Source of the DNA: Streptomyces sp. NBC_00190
GTDB taxonomy: Bacteria; Actinomycetota; Actinomycetes; Streptomycetales; Streptomycetaceae
Reading direction: 5' to 3'
Assembly (NCBI RefSeq): GCF_036203305.1
Contig: NZ_CP108131.1
Location: 6,138,001-6,202,000 of the forward strand
Length of the DNA stretch: 64,000 nt
Positions 19,539 to 29,172 of the stretch are shown here, one piece after another (positions within the stretch are counted from its first letter, which is position 1; each line of letters starts with the position of its first letter). The notes under the pieces are model-generated. The model saw nothing but the letters and a program-made list of their open reading frames with translations. It was not told where the DNA came from and made no database searches. A program made the position numbers and the translations under genes.

Positions 19539-20195
19539 CTACGGGTGGTGCGGACCGCGGCGCTGTGGCAGGGACACCACGCCCGTGACGCTGTCCGTCG
19601 GCCCGACCGGCGGCAGCCCGGCGATCTGGCACAGCAGCTCGCACCAGGCGGACAGGTGCGCGGAGGTGTCCGGCACCCCGCCCACGCCCTCGCGCGGCGT
19701 CCAGGAGGCTCTGATCTCGATCTGCGTCGCCGGCCGCCGCTCCGCGAGCCCGCCGAAGTAGTGCGAGCCCGCCATGGTCACGGTCCCGCTCGCCTCCCCG
19801 TACGCCAGCCCGCGCGCGTCCAGCGCCCCCGTCAGCCAGGACCAGCACACCTCCGGGAGGAGGGGGTCCGTGGCCATCTCGGGCTCCAGTTCCGCCCGTA
19901 CCAGCGTCACGAGCCGAAACGTTCCGTGCCAGGCGTCGTGCCCGGCCGGATCGTGGAGCAGGATGAGGCGGCCGTCGGCCAGATCGTCCTCGCCGTCCAC
20001 CACCGCCGCTTCCAGCGCGTAGGCGTACGGGGCCAGTCTCTGCGGCGGCTTCGTGGGGTCGATCTCGATCCCCGGGCGCAGTCTCGCCTTCTTCAAGCCG
20101 TCGACCGCCCGCCGGAACGGGAGCGGGACCGAGCTCTCCTTCGCGCTGTCCATACCGTCAGCGCCATCTGAAAATCGTCCCTGAGCCGCAGCCAT
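19539..20195 (-). CDS. DUF3000 domain-containing protein
   Basis: A 218-aa cytosolic protein of an actinobacteria-restricted family of unknown function. The conserved core runs from [22 protein letters not shown] to the end, with [43 protein letters not shown] and [17 protein letters not shown] at 20195 is taken as the start; ATG at 20153 is an alternative giving 204 aa, and neither has a strong ribosome site. It is divergent from hemE, with only 91 nt between the starts. No function is assigned. Confidence 0.8.
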   Translation of the reverse strand: MAAAQGRFSDGADGMDSAKESSVPLPFRRAVDGLKKARLRPGIEIDPTKPPQRLAPYAYALEAAVVDGEDDLADGRLILLHDPAGHDAWHGTFRLVTLVRAELEPEMATDPLLPEVCWSWLTGALDARGLAYGEASGTVTMAGSHYFGGLAERRPATQIEIRASWTPREGVGGVPDTSAHLSAWCELLCQIAGLPPVGPTDSVTGVVSLPQRRGPHHP

Positions 20196-20286
20196 GCGGG
20201 GAAGACTAGGCGGAACGAGCGCCCGTGCGGCGCAGGGACACCCGCGCCGAGCCGGGCAACTCTTCATACGTGCGAAGATTTGGGTC

Positions 20287-21351
20287 GTGAGTGCCAACGA
20301 ACGCCCCAAGGGCCAGCCGAGTCAGACGTACGATTCCGCCTTCCTGAAGGCGTGCCGGCGGGAGCCGGTGCCGCACACCCCGGTGTGGTTCATGCGGCAG
20401 GCCGGGCGCTCGCTCCCCGAGTACCGCAAGGTGCGCGAGGGGACCCAGATGCTGGAGTCGTGCATGCGGCCCGACCTGGTCACCGAGATCACGCTGCAGC
20501 CGGTGCGCCGCCACAAGGTGGACGCGGCGATCTTCTTCTCCGACATCGTGGTCCCGCTGAAGGCCATCGGCGTCGATCTGGACATCAAGCCGGGCATCGG
20601 CCCGGTCGTGGCCCAGCCGATCCGCCGCCGCGAGGACCTCGCACAGCTGCGCGACCTCACCCCTGAAGACGTCTCGTACGTCACCGAGGCGATCGGCATG
20701 CTCACCGGTGAACTGGGCTCCACGCCGTTGATCGGTTTCGCGGGTGCGCCTTTCACCCTTGCGAGCTACCTGGTCGAGGGCGGTCCCTCGAAGAACCACG
20801 AGCACACCAAGGCCCTGATGTACGGGGACCCGGAGCTGTGGGCGGACCTGCTGGACCGCCTCGCGGAGATCACCTCCGCCTTCCTGAAGGTCCAGATCGA
20901 GGCCGGCGCCTCCGCGGTGCAGCTCTTCGACTCCTGGGTCGGCGCGCTGGCCCCGGCGGACTACCGCCGCTCGGTGATGCCGGCGTCGGCGAAGGTCCTG
21001 GAGTCCGTCGCCTCCTACGGGGTCCCGCGCATCCACTTCGGCGTGGGCACGGGCGAGCTGCTCGGCCTCATGGGCGAGGCCGGCGCGGACGTCATGGGCG
21101 TCGACTACCGGGTCCCGCTCGACGAGGCCGTCCGCCGGGTCGGCCCGGGCAAGGCGCTCCAGGGGAACCTGGACCCGGCCGTGCTCTTCTCCACCCCGGA
21201 GGCCGTCGAGGCCAAGACGGACGAGGTCCTCGCCGCCGCGGCCGGCCTGGAGGGCCACGTCTTCAACCTGGGCCACGGCGTCCTCCCGACGACGGACCCG
21301 GACGCCCTGACCCGCCTGGTGGACTACGTCCACACCAAGACGGCCCGCTGA
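20287..21351 (+). CDS. hemE: uroporphyrinogen III decarboxylase
   Basis: A 354-aa cytosolic enzyme that removes four carboxyl groups from uroporphyrinogen III to give coproporphyrinogen III. The signatures are [20 protein letters not shown] (active-site Arg pair), [31 protein letters not shown] and [14 protein letters not shown]. The start is GTG at 20287. In this window it feeds HemY and HemQ, encoded 4-6 kb downstream on the same strand, for the coproporphyrin-dependent route to haem. Confidence 0.96.
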   Translation: MSANERPKGQPSQTYDSAFLKACRREPVPHTPVWFMRQAGRSLPEYRKVREGTQMLESCMRPDLVTEITLQPVRRHKVDAAIFFSDIVVPLKAIGVDLDIKPGIGPVVAQPIRRREDLAQLRDLTPEDVSYVTEAIGMLTGELGSTPLIGFAGAPFTLASYLVEGGPSKNHEHTKALMYGDPELWADLLDRLAEITSAFLKVQIEAGASAVQLFDSWVGALAPADYRRSVMPASAKVLESVASYGVPRIHFGVGTGELLGLMGEAGADVMGVDYRVPLDEAVRRVGPGKALQGNLDPAVLFSTPEAVEAKTDEVLAAAAGLEGHVFNLGHGVLPTTDPDALTRLVDYVHTKTAR

Positions 21352-21399
21352 GCGGAAACCGCACCCGAGCAAGATCGAAACGTCGGTACTGTGCCGTGC

Positions 21400-22608
21400 A
21401 TGACATGGCGCAGGCCGACGTTTCGCATATCCGACGGACAGACCATCGCCGGGGCCTGGTGCCTCGTCTGGCGCAGGCACGAGTTGCTGGACGAGCACTA
21501 CCCCGAGCACCTCTTCGTCTACGCGGACGGAAGGATCACCCTCGGGCAGTACGCGGCGACGGACCTGGCCGGGCTGGCGGAGCAGTTGGCCTCGGGGAAG
21601 ACCGCACTGGACCGGCCGGACGCGCGCGAGTGGCCCGCCGAGCCGTCGAAGTGGGAGTCCCGCTCGCCCGAGCCGCGGACGGACGAGAGCTTCCTCCTGG
21701 AGGTCGCCGACGAGATCGCCCGGCTCGCGGGCCGTCCGTCGGCCGGCGACCGGCTCTGGGAGGCCATCCGGTGCTACCAGCGGGAGACGACGGAGGCCAA
21801 CCGGTCCCTGCTCCGGGCGGCGTACCTCGCCGTCCCCGCTCACCTGCGGGTCTACGTCCTGGGCGACATGGACCGCCAGGACCGGCCGCTGCGGATCCTG
21901 GTGACCGACCTCGGCCAGTCCGTGGACGGGGACGGTCCGGTGGTGACGGAGGCGATGCACCGCGACGCGCGCGCCTACTTCACGGACCGGGACCGGGACG
22001 TCGCGCTGGCCGAGGAGCAGCAGGCCGTCCGGTACGCGGACGACCCGGCCGGCGCCCCGCAGCCCCCGGTCGTCCTCTACGAGACCACCTACCCGAGGGG
22101 CTGGCCGGACGAGCTCGGCGACTTCGCGCTGCGCAACGACTACGACGCCCCCTTCACGTACGAGGGGGAGACCTACCCCACCGTGGCCCACGGGTACTGG
22201 GCCCGCTCCGCCGCCGGCCGGGACGGCCACGACCGCGTCCGCGCCGCCGTCACCGCGCGCGAGGCGCAGGAGACGGGCGGACGGGCGGCGCGGCGCGAGG
22301 ACTGGTCCGGCGCACGGCTCGCCGTCATGGCCGGGCTGCTGCGGGCCAAGTTCGACCAGCACCCCCGCCTCGCCCAGGTCCTGCTGGCCACGGGGGAGGC
22401 GCCGATCGTCTACACCGGGATCTCCGAGGCACCGTTCTGGCGTGACGAGGGCCCCCGCGGCGGACGGAACTGGACGGGCCGCCTCTTGGAACTGGTCCGC
22501 TCCGAACTCCGGGCGGAGCGCTACACGCCCGCGGCGCGGACCGCGGAGACGGCCTTGCGGGCCGCCACCAGGACGGGGTCCCAGACCGGGGAGAACGGCG
22601 GGGCGTAG
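21400..22608 (+). CDS. NADAR-domain protein lacking the usual motif glutamate
   Basis: A 402-aa protein whose C-terminal part (about residues 225-390) matches the NADAR/YbiA fold: ALRNDYDAPFTYEGETYPT, then ARLAVMAGLLRAKFDQHPRL, LLATGEAPIVY and the end GGRNWTGRLLELVRSEL. NADAR proteins are N-glycosidases acting on ADP-ribose-type or riboflavin-pathway substrates. The family's V-E-H motif reads TVAHGYWARS here, with Ala in place of Glu, so activity is doubtful. The first 200 residues (GAWCLVWRRHELLDEHYPEHLFVYADGRI) form a separate domain I do not recognise. ATG at 21400 is the likely start; GTG at 21391 is an alternative. The last 88 nt overlap the convergent oxidoreductase gene. Confidence 0.75.
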   Translation: MTWRRPTFRISDGQTIAGAWCLVWRRHELLDEHYPEHLFVYADGRITLGQYAATDLAGLAEQLASGKTALDRPDAREWPAEPSKWESRSPEPRTDESFLLEVADEIARLAGRPSAGDRLWEAIRCYQRETTEANRSLLRAAYLAVPAHLRVYVLGDMDRQDRPLRILVTDLGQSVDGDGPVVTEAMHRDARAYFTDRDRDVALAEEQQAVRYADDPAGAPQPPVVLYETTYPRGWPDELGDFALRNDYDAPFTYEGETYPTVAHGYWARSAAGRDGHDRVRAAVTAREAQETGGRAARREDWSGARLAVMAGLLRAKFDQHPRLAQVLLATGEAPIVYTGISEAPFWRDEGPRGGRNWTGRLLELVRSELRAERYTPAARTAETALRAATRTGSQTGENGGA

Positions 22609-23903
22609 CCCAGGTCCAGGGTGACCATCCGGTCCACCGTCATGCCCGCCGTGAGGGCGACCGCCGCGATGTCCACCCGCTTCGCCGAGCCCGCGCCGCC
22701 GACGATCTGGACGCCGAGGAGGCGGCCCGTGCGCCGTTCCGCCAGCATCTTCACCGTCATCTCGACCGCACCCGGGTAGTAGCCCGCGGTGTTGGTGGAG
22801 GTGATCGTGGCCGTCACGAAGCGCAGGCCCGCCTCCAGCGCGTCCTTCTCGCGCAGCCCCGTACGGGCGATCTCCAGGTCGCAGACCTTGCTGACCGCCG
22901 TGCCGACCACCCCGGGGAAGGTCGCGTACCCGCCGCCCACGCCCGAGCCGATGACCTGGCCGTGCTTGTTGGCGTGCGTGCCCAGCGGGATGTGCCGGGT
23001 GCGGCCCGCGACCAGGTCCAGGACCTCCACGCAGTCACCGCCCGACCAGATGTTCTCGTGGCCGCGGACCCGCATGGAGAGGTCGGTGAGGATGCCGCCC
23101 GACGGGCCGAGCGGGAGGCCGGCGGCGCGCGCGAGGGCCGTGCGCGGCTCCACGCCGATGCCGAGCACGACCACGTCCGCCGGGTACTCGTCCCCCGTCG
23201 CCGTGGCCACCGCGCGGACCCGGCCCTCCTCGTCGGTGAGGACCTTCGTGACCTCGGCGCGGGAGACCGTACGGATGCCCATGCCGTTCATCGCGCTGTG
23301 CACCAGGCCGCCCATGTCCGGGTCCAGCGTGGCCATCGGCTGCTCGCCGCGGTGCAGGACGGTGACCTCGTACCCCCGCCCGACCAGGGCCTCCGCCATC
23401 TCCACGCCGATGTAGCCCGCGCCGACGACGACCGCCCGGCGGCCCTCCGTGCGCTGCAGCGTGTCCATCAGCCGTCGGCCGTCGTCCAGGGTCTGGATGC
23501 CGTGGACCCCGTGCGCGCCGATGCCCGGGATCCGGGGACGGACCGGGCGGGCGCCCGTCGCGAGGACGAGTTTGTCGTAGCCCGTCCAGGATTCGGATCC
23601 GCCGTCCAGATCGCGGGCGCGGACCCGGCCGCCCGCGAGGTCCAGCTCCACCACCTCGGTCCGGGTGCGCACGTCGATGTCGCGCGCCCGGTGTTCCTCG
23701 GGGGTACGGGCGATCAGGTCGTCCCGCTCGCCGACCAGGCCGCCGATCCAGTACGGGATCCCGCACGCCGAGTACGAGGTGAAGTGCCCGCGCTCGAAGG
23801 CGACGATCTCCAGCTCCGCCGGGCCCTTGAGCCGCCTGGCCTGTGACGCGGCGGACATGCCCGCCGCGTCACCTCCGACCACCACGAGTCGTTCCGTCGC
23901 CAT
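22521..23903 (-). CDS. FAD-dependent pyridine nucleotide-disulfide oxidoreductase (CoA-disulfide reductase type)
   Basis: A 460-aa flavoprotein with two Rossmann folds: FAD binding at the N-terminus (LVVVGGDAAGMSAASQARR) and NAD(P)H binding in the middle (AVVVGAGYIGVEMAEALVGRG), followed by the FAD motif ENIWSGGDCVEV and a dimerisation domain (TSTNTAGYYPGAVEMTVKM). A single Cys in SYSACGIPYWIGGL sits where CoA-disulfide reductases and NADH oxidases have their redox Cys. It may reduce CoA-disulfide, NADH-linked peroxide or persulfides; sequence alone does not decide. ATG at 23903 follows a GAGGA site. Its 3' end overlaps the NADAR gene. Confidence 0.8.
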   Translation of the reverse strand: MATERLVVVGGDAAGMSAASQARRLKGPAELEIVAFERGHFTSYSACGIPYWIGGLVGERDDLIARTPEEHRARDIDVRTRTEVVELDLAGGRVRARDLDGGSESWTGYDKLVLATGARPVRPRIPGIGAHGVHGIQTLDDGRRLMDTLQRTEGRRAVVVGAGYIGVEMAEALVGRGYEVTVLHRGEQPMATLDPDMGGLVHSAMNGMGIRTVSRAEVTKVLTDEEGRVRAVATATGDEYPADVVVLGIGVEPRTALARAAGLPLGPSGGILTDLSMRVRGHENIWSGGDCVEVLDLVAGRTRHIPLGTHANKHGQVIGSGVGGGYATFPGVVGTAVSKVCDLEIARTGLREKDALEAGLRFVTATITSTNTAGYYPGAVEMTVKMLAERRTGRLLGVQIVGGAGSAKRVDIAAVALTAGMTVDRMVTLDLGYAPPFSPVWDPVLVAARKAVSAVRAAGV

Positions 23904-23965
23904 CGCCCGCACCGTCCTCAGCCGCCGCCGTCGTCTACGGGGACACGCTACGGGCGCGGGTGCGC

Positions 23966-24970
23966 TCAGTCCTCCCCTTCGGCCCCGTTCCGGTCCGCCG
24001 CGGACGGCGCCGCCGGGACGGACTGGCGGGGCACCCGGGCCGGGGCGGGCCCCGCCGTCGTCTTCGGCTTCGCCGGGCGCAGCTTGCGGTACACCCGGAA
24101 CCCGAGCGCCAGCAGGCCCGCCGCCAGTGCGAACGGCAGCACGGCGGCCGCGGCGAGCACCAGGTACCGCACGAGCGTGGAGAACACCTTCCAGCCGCCG
24201 CTGAGGGCGTCGCCGAGGCCGGGATCCTCCTTCTTCGCCTTCTCCGCCTGCGGCGGGGCCGGCTCCGAGACCTCCAGGGTGATCGTCCCCATCGAGGTCT
24301 GGTCCTTCAGGGCCGTCTGCTGCGCGAGCAGCGACTCCAGATCGGACTGGCGCCGGCTGAGCTCGCTCTCCAGCATCACCACCTCGCTCAGCGCCGAGGC
24401 CCTGCCCATCATCTCCCGCACCCGGGCCACGCTGGCCTGCTGGGACGCGACGCGGCTGCCGATGTCGGCGACCTTCTCGGTGACGTCCTGCGCGTCGACC
24501 TTGCGGTGCAGGAGCTTGCCGCTGCCTTCCATCGCGCTGAGCACCGCGTCGTAGCGCTCGCCCGGCACCCGGAGGGTCAGCGTGGAGGTCATCCGGCCGT
24601 CCGCGCCGCGTCGGGTCGACTCGTTGCCGACGTAGCCGCCCGCGCCGTCGGCCGCCGAACGGGCTGCCGCGAGGGTCTTCTGGGCGTCCGCCGTCTCGAT
24701 GCCGAGGGTCGCCGTACGGATGACGTTGGGGCGGACCGCGGGCTGCTGCTGCCCGTTCTTGCCGGCCGCTTCGGGCGCCGACGCGGGGGGAGCCGCCGCC
24801 GCTCCCTGCGCGCCCTCCTGGGCCTTGCCGCCCTGGGCGGGAGCGACCGCCGCCTTGTCGCCGGCGCCGTCCCGGCTCCCGTCGGCGCCGCAGCCCGTGA
24901 GCGCGAGGGCTCCGGCCAGGGACAGGGCGGCCAGGGCCGTCGCGGAGCGCTGTCTGTGCGGAGTGCGCAT
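23966..24970 (-). CDS. DUF4349 domain lipoprotein
   Basis: A 334-aa exported lipoprotein. The signal ends at a lipobox (ALALTGC, Cys about residue 27), followed by an Ala/Gln/Gly-rich linker. The DUF4349 domain starts near VIRTATLGIETAD and contains LRVPGERYDAVLSAME and a predicted coiled coil (about residues 190-235, SRRQSDLESLLAQQTALKDQ). A C-terminal membrane helix pair (VLAAAAVLPFALAAGLLALG) and a short basic tail follow. The function is unknown; the architecture suggests an envelope protein anchored by both ends. It is divergent from hemY. Confidence 0.8.
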   Translation of the reverse strand: MRTPHRQRSATALAALSLAGALALTGCGADGSRDGAGDKAAVAPAQGGKAQEGAQGAAAAPPASAPEAAGKNGQQQPAVRPNVIRTATLGIETADAQKTLAAARSAADGAGGYVGNESTRRGADGRMTSTLTLRVPGERYDAVLSAMEGSGKLLHRKVDAQDVTEKVADIGSRVASQQASVARVREMMGRASALSEVVMLESELSRRQSDLESLLAQQTALKDQTSMGTITLEVSEPAPPQAEKAKKEDPGLGDALSGGWKVFSTLVRYLVLAAAAVLPFALAAGLLALGFRVYRKLRPAKPKTTAGPAPARVPRQSVPAAPSAADRNGAEGED

Positions 24971-25109
24971 GGTGTCAAACCCCCGAGGTTCGGCTGGTGT
25001 TGCCGTTTCGACGTAAAGGGTCCCGTCGCGGGTTTCACCTCCGCGGTCCCGGGCCGGTCCCGATGCGGTCACGGTCCGGCGTCGGTGATGGGTCTGAGAC
25101 GATGTGTCC

Positions 25110-26588
25110 ATGCACGAAGCGGACATGCGTACGGATCGACCCGGCCGGACCCGGCACGTCGTGGTCATCGGCGGCGGCATCGCGGGTCTCGCGGCGGCCC
25201 ACCGGCTGCTCGCCGACGGCGTGCGGGTCACGCTGCTGGAAGCCGGACCGCGGCTCGGCGGCAAGCTGTACGCCGGTGAGCTCGCCGGCGCCCCCGTCGA
25301 CCTCGGCGCCGAATCCGTGCTCGCCCGCCGCCCCGAAGCCGTGGCCCTCGCCCGGGCCGTGGGACTGGGCGACGCCCTGCAGCCGCCCGCCACCGCCACC
25401 GCCCACCTGTGGACCCGCGGCGCGCTGCGGCCCATGCCGCGCGGGCACGTCATGGGCGTCCCGGGCGACCTGGCGCCGCTCGCCGCGTCCGGGGTGCTCT
25501 CCGCGGAGGGCCTGGCCCGGGCCGAGGCCGAACGCACGCTGCCGCCCGCCGAGATCGGCGAGGACGTCGCCGTCGGCGAGTACGTCGCCGCCCGCCTGGG
25601 CCGCGAGGTCGTCGACCGGCTGGTGGAACCCCTGCTCGGCGGGGTCTACGCGGGCAACGCCTACCGCATCTCCATGCGGGCGGCGGTGCCCCAGCTCTTC
25701 GAGGCCGCCCGGACGCACGCGCTGCTGGGCGACGGCGTACGGGAACTGCAGCACCGGGCGCAGGCACAGCCCCAGTCGGCCGGTCCGGTCTTCGCCGGCA
25801 TCGACGGCGGTATCGGACGGCTCCCGCTCGCCGTGGCCGAGGCCTGCCGGTCCGCCGGAGCCCGGATCGCCACCGGTACCCCCGTGAGCGAGGTCCTCCG
25901 TACGGCTGAAGGCTGGCGGGTCGTCGCGGGCTCCGAGGCCATCGAGGCCGACGGCGTGATCGTGGCCACCCCCGCCGGCCCCGCCGCCCGGCTGCTGGAC
26001 GGGCTCGCACCGGCCGCCGCGGCCGAGCTGCGCGGGGTCGAGTACGCCTCCATGGCCCTGGTCACCATGGCTTTCCGGCGCTCCGACCTGCCGGCCTCCG
26101 TCACCGGGGGCGACGCGAGCGGGTTCCTCGTACCGCCCGTCGACGGCCGGACCATCAAGGCCTCCACCTTCTCCAGCAACAAGTGGGCCTGGGCCGGGGC
26201 CGATCCCGAGCTCTTCCTGCTGCGCACCTCCGTGGGCCGGTACGCCGACGAGGCGGATCTGAAGCGGGAGGACGGGGAGCTGGTCGAGGTCTCGCTCGTC
26301 GACCTGGGCGAAGCCGTGGGCCTCGCGGCCCGGCCGGTGGCCTCCACGGTCACCCGCTGGGACGGCGGGCTGCCCCAGTACCCGGTCGGCCACCTCGGCC
26401 GGGTGGCCAGGATCCGCACCGCCGTCGCGGCCCTGCCCGGCCTCGCGGTGTGCGGCGCGCTCTACGACGGGGTGGGCATCCCGGCGTGCATCGCCAGCGC
26501 GGAGAAAGCCGCGGATGCGGTGATCGTCTCACTGGGGGCGGGTTCGGTACCCCTGGCACAGACCACTGATCTGCACACGGGACAATAG
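25110..26588 (+). CDS. hemY: HemY/CgoX coproporphyrinogen (protoporphyrinogen-type) oxidase
   Basis: A 492-aa FAD enzyme. The FAD Rossmann motif is [19 protein letters not shown], followed by [18 protein letters not shown] and the C-terminal FAD contact [19 protein letters not shown] [15 protein letters not shown]. In actinobacteria, members of this oxygen-dependent family oxidise coproporphyrinogen III to coproporphyrin III. That fits hemQ starting 4 nt after its stop and hemE upstream. ATG at 25110 was chosen from three close in-frame starts (25104 GTG, 25125 ATG). Confidence 0.92.
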   Translation: MHEADMRTDRPGRTRHVVVIGGGIAGLAAAHRLLADGVRVTLLEAGPRLGGKLYAGELAGAPVDLGAESVLARRPEAVALARAVGLGDALQPPATATAHLWTRGALRPMPRGHVMGVPGDLAPLAASGVLSAEGLARAEAERTLPPAEIGEDVAVGEYVAARLGREVVDRLVEPLLGGVYAGNAYRISMRAAVPQLFEAARTHALLGDGVRELQHRAQAQPQSAGPVFAGIDGGIGRLPLAVAEACRSAGARIATGTPVSEVLRTAEGWRVVAGSEAIEADGVIVATPAGPAARLLDGLAPAAAAELRGVEYASMALVTMAFRRSDLPASVTGGDASGFLVPPVDGRTIKASTFSSNKWAWAGADPELFLLRTSVGRYADEADLKREDGELVEVSLVDLGEAVGLAARPVASTVTRWDGGLPQYPVGHLGRVARIRTAVAALPGLAVCGALYDGVGIPACIASAEKAADAVIVSLGAGSVPLAQTTDLHTGQ

Positions 26589-26592
26589 GCAC

Positions 26593-27306
26593 ATGACTGC
26601 TCCAGAGAAGATTCCCAACGCGGGGAAGAAGGCGAAGGACCTCAACGAGGTCATCCGCTACACCCTGTGGTCCGTCTTCAAGCTGAAGGACGTACTCCCG
26701 GAGGACCGCTCCGGTTTCGCCGACGAGGTCCAGGAGCTGTTCGACCAGCTGGCCGCCAAGGACATCACCGTCCGCGGCACCTATGACGTCTCCGGCCTGC
26801 GCGCCGACGCGGACATCATGATCTGGTGGCACGCGGAGACCGCGGACGAGCTGCAGACCGCGTACAACCTGTTCCGCCGCACCAAGCTGGGCCGCGCGCT
26901 GGAGCCGGTCTGGTCGAACATGGCCCTGCACCGCCCGGCCGAGTTCAACAAGTCGCACATCCCGGCCTTCCTGGCCGACGAGGTCGCCCGCGACTACGTC
27001 AGCGTGTACCCCTTCGTGCGCAGCTACGACTGGTACCTGCTGCCCGACGAGGACCGTCGCCGCATGCTCGCCGACCACGGCAAGATGGCCCGGGGCTACC
27101 CGGACGTGCGCGCCAACACCGTCGCCTCGTTCTCCCTGGGCGACTACGAGTGGCTGCTGGCCTTCGAGGCCGACGAGCTCTACCGCATCGTCGACCTCAT
27201 GCGTCACCTGCGTGCCTCCGAGGCCCGCATGCACGTCCGTGAAGAGGTGCCCTTCTACACCGGACGCCGCAAGTCCGTCGCCGATCTGGTGGCCGGGCTC
27301 GCCTGA
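26593..27306 (+). CDS. hemQ: coproheme decarboxylase HemQ (ChdC)
   Basis: A 237-aa member of the chlorite-dismutase-like family, which decarboxylates coproheme III with peroxide to give haem b, the last step of the coproporphyrin pathway. Actinobacterial features are [49 protein letters not shown] (with the reactive Tyr in this segment), DHGKMARGY near the proximal ligand region, and [12 protein letters not shown] at the end. It starts 4 nt after the hemY stop, so the two are one operon. The ferrochelatase gene is not in the window. Confidence 0.95.
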   Translation: MTAPEKIPNAGKKAKDLNEVIRYTLWSVFKLKDVLPEDRSGFADEVQELFDQLAAKDITVRGTYDVSGLRADADIMIWWHAETADELQTAYNLFRRTKLGRALEPVWSNMALHRPAEFNKSHIPAFLADEVARDYVSVYPFVRSYDWYLLPDEDRRRMLADHGKMARGYPDVRANTVASFSLGDYEWLLAFEADELYRIVDLMRHLRASEARMHVREEVPFYTGRRKSVADLVAGLA

Positions 27307-27327
27307 TACCTCCCCTGGGGGGAAGGG

Positions 27328-27353
27328 CCGGAGGAACTGACTCATTCCTCCGG
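27328..27353. terminator. terminator between hemQ and the convergent peptidase gene
   Basis: CCGGAGGAA pairs perfectly with TTCCTCCGG around an 8-nt loop. Both flanking genes converge on it, so it can act for either strand. Confidence 0.75.
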
Positions 27354-27408
27354 CGGATCGGGAGGCCCTGCCCCCGAAACGACGCAGCCGGAGATCCCGC
27401 CCGGAAGT

Positions 27409-29025
27409 TCAGACGACTGGCGGCAGCGGTGCCCTGTGGGCGCTCGCTGCCCGGTCGTCCAGCGACACCGGTGCGGGCTCCGGATGCGGCGGACACGTGA
27501 CACGCCGTCCCGCGATGTCACCTGTCAGCAGATACCGCTCCACGTGACGGTCCACGCAGTCATTGCGTCCGCCGACCACTCCGTGGGTGCCGGATCCTTT
27601 CTCCGTGACCAGCGCGGCCTCGGCGCCGAGCCGCCGCTGGAGCTCCAGCGCGCCTGGGTACGGGGTCGCCCCGTCCCGCTCCGCCGCGACGATCAGCGTG
27701 CGCGGCAGCCGGGCCGGCCGCGCCCCGACGTCCACCGGCCGCCGCCGCGCGCGCACCGGCCAGTCGGCGCACGGCAGGTTCAGGAAGGCGTTGGCCCAGG
27801 TCTCGAAGGGAGCCGTACGGGCCAGTCCGGTGTTGTCGCGGTCCCAGGTCTCCCAGTCCGCGGGCCAAGGGGCGTCGTTGCACAGCACCGCCGTGTAGAC
27901 GGCCGTCGCGTTCTCGGCCTCGGCCGCGGCCGCCGGGTCGGGAGCCGCCTGCCGTACGAGCTCCGCCGGATCGCCGCGCAGGAACGACGCCAGGGCCGCC
28001 GCGCGGTCCGGCCACACGTCGTCGTAGTAGGCGGCCTTGAGGTAGGCGGCCTGGAGCTCGCCGGTGCCGACGCGGCCGCCGGCGGGGGTGCGGGCCACCG
28101 CGTCCCGGACGCGCTCGTAGCTCGCCCGCACGGCCTCCGGGGTGGAGCCGAGGCCGTACGTGGCGTGGTGGCGGGCCGCCCAGGCCCGGAAGTCGTACCA
28201 GCGGCGCTCGAATCCGGGTGCCTGGTCGAGGTTGTTGCGGTACCAGACGCGGCGCGGGTCGGGATCGACCGCCGAGTCGAAGACCATGCGGCGGACGTGG
28301 CCCGGGTACAGGGTGGCGTACACCGCGCCGAGGTAGGTCCCGTACGAGGCGCCCATGAAGGTCAGCTTCTCCTCGCCGAGCGCGGCGCGCAGTACGTGCA
28401 GATCGCGGGCGTTGTCCGGCGTCGTGTAGTACGGCAGGGCGGCGCCGGCCCGCCGCGCGCAGCCGCGCCCGTACGCCCGGGCTTCGGCGGCGCGCCGCTC
28501 CTTGTACGCGGGGGAGGGACGGGCCGGGACCTGGGTGGGGCCCCCGGTGCGAGCGGCGGGGTCCTGGCAGGACAGCGGGGCGGAGCGGGCGACGCCGCGC
28601 GGGGCGTAGCCGACGAGGTCGTAGGCGGCGGCGATCCGCTCCCACCCGGGGAGTCCGGCGACGAGCGGGAAGTACATGCCGGAGGCGCCGGGTCCGCCGG
28701 GGTTGTGGACGAGCGCGCCCTGGCGGGCGGCGCCGCGGGCACCGCTCGCCGGGACCCGGCTGACGGTCAGGGAGATCTGCGGGCCGTCGGGGCGGGCGTA
28801 GTCGAGCGGTACGCGCAGGGTCGCGCAGCGCACGGGCGCGGACAGCCCCTCGGCCGCGGGGCAGGCCCCGAAGCGGAGGCCGGAGGCGGCGGCGCGTCGG
28901 GCGGCGAGGCCGGCGCCGGCCGACTCGGCGGCGGGGCGGGGCTCGGCGGCGGCGGGGGTGGCGCCGCACACGGTGAGGGAGAGGACCGCCGCTGCGGCTC
29001 CGTGGCGTACCAGTGCCGTCCACAT
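27409..29025 (-). CDS. secreted alpha/beta-hydrolase peptidase (TAP family)
   Basis: A 538-aa protein with a Sec signal peptide (about residues 1-27, ending ATPAAAE). The alpha/beta-hydrolase core has the oxyanion loop LVHNPGGPGASG, nucleophile elbow FMGASYGTYLG (Ser), Asp in VAAERDGATPYPG and His in GSGTHGVVGGRNDCVD, the layout of Streptomyces tripeptidyl aminopeptidases (TAP C-terminal domain). It probably removes short peptides from protein N-termini outside the cell. A 10-bp perfect palindrome lies just upstream of its start. It is on the same strand as the DUF692/TIGR04222 pair, but 147 nt separate them. Confidence 0.88.
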   Translation of the reverse strand: MWTALVRHGAAAAVLSLTVCGATPAAAEPRPAAESAGAGLAARRAAASGLRFGACPAAEGLSAPVRCATLRVPLDYARPDGPQISLTVSRVPASGARGAARQGALVHNPGGPGASGMYFPLVAGLPGWERIAAAYDLVGYAPRGVARSAPLSCQDPAARTGGPTQVPARPSPAYKERRAAEARAYGRGCARRAGAALPYYTTPDNARDLHVLRAALGEEKLTFMGASYGTYLGAVYATLYPGHVRRMVFDSAVDPDPRRVWYRNNLDQAPGFERRWYDFRAWAARHHATYGLGSTPEAVRASYERVRDAVARTPAGGRVGTGELQAAYLKAAYYDDVWPDRAAALASFLRGDPAELVRQAAPDPAAAAEAENATAVYTAVLCNDAPWPADWETWDRDNTGLARTAPFETWANAFLNLPCADWPVRARRRPVDVGARPARLPRTLIVAAERDGATPYPGALELQRRLGAEAALVTEKGSGTHGVVGGRNDCVDRHVERYLLTGDIAGRRVTCPPHPEPAPVSLDDRAASAHRAPLPPVV

Positions 29026-29037
29026 GGCGACCCCTTC

Positions 29038-29062
29038 ATCTCATCGGTCCGTCCGATGAGAT
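29038..29062. promoter_or_regulatory. perfect 10-bp inverted repeat upstream of the secreted peptidase
   Basis: ATCTCATCGG and CCGATGAGAT surround TCCGT, 12 nt before the peptidase start. It could be an operator or a leader hairpin that hides the ribosome site. It could also terminate transcripts coming from the TIGR04222 gene, whose stop is 110 nt away. Confidence 0.5.
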
Positions 29063-29172
29063 TCCAGGGCCACCTCCCTGTACAGCCGGCGCCGGGTGTG
29101 TCGGGATCCGTACCCCCCTTGCCACGCGATCCGCCCCCGGTTGCCGTAGCGCTCCTCCAAGCCGTACCGGGA

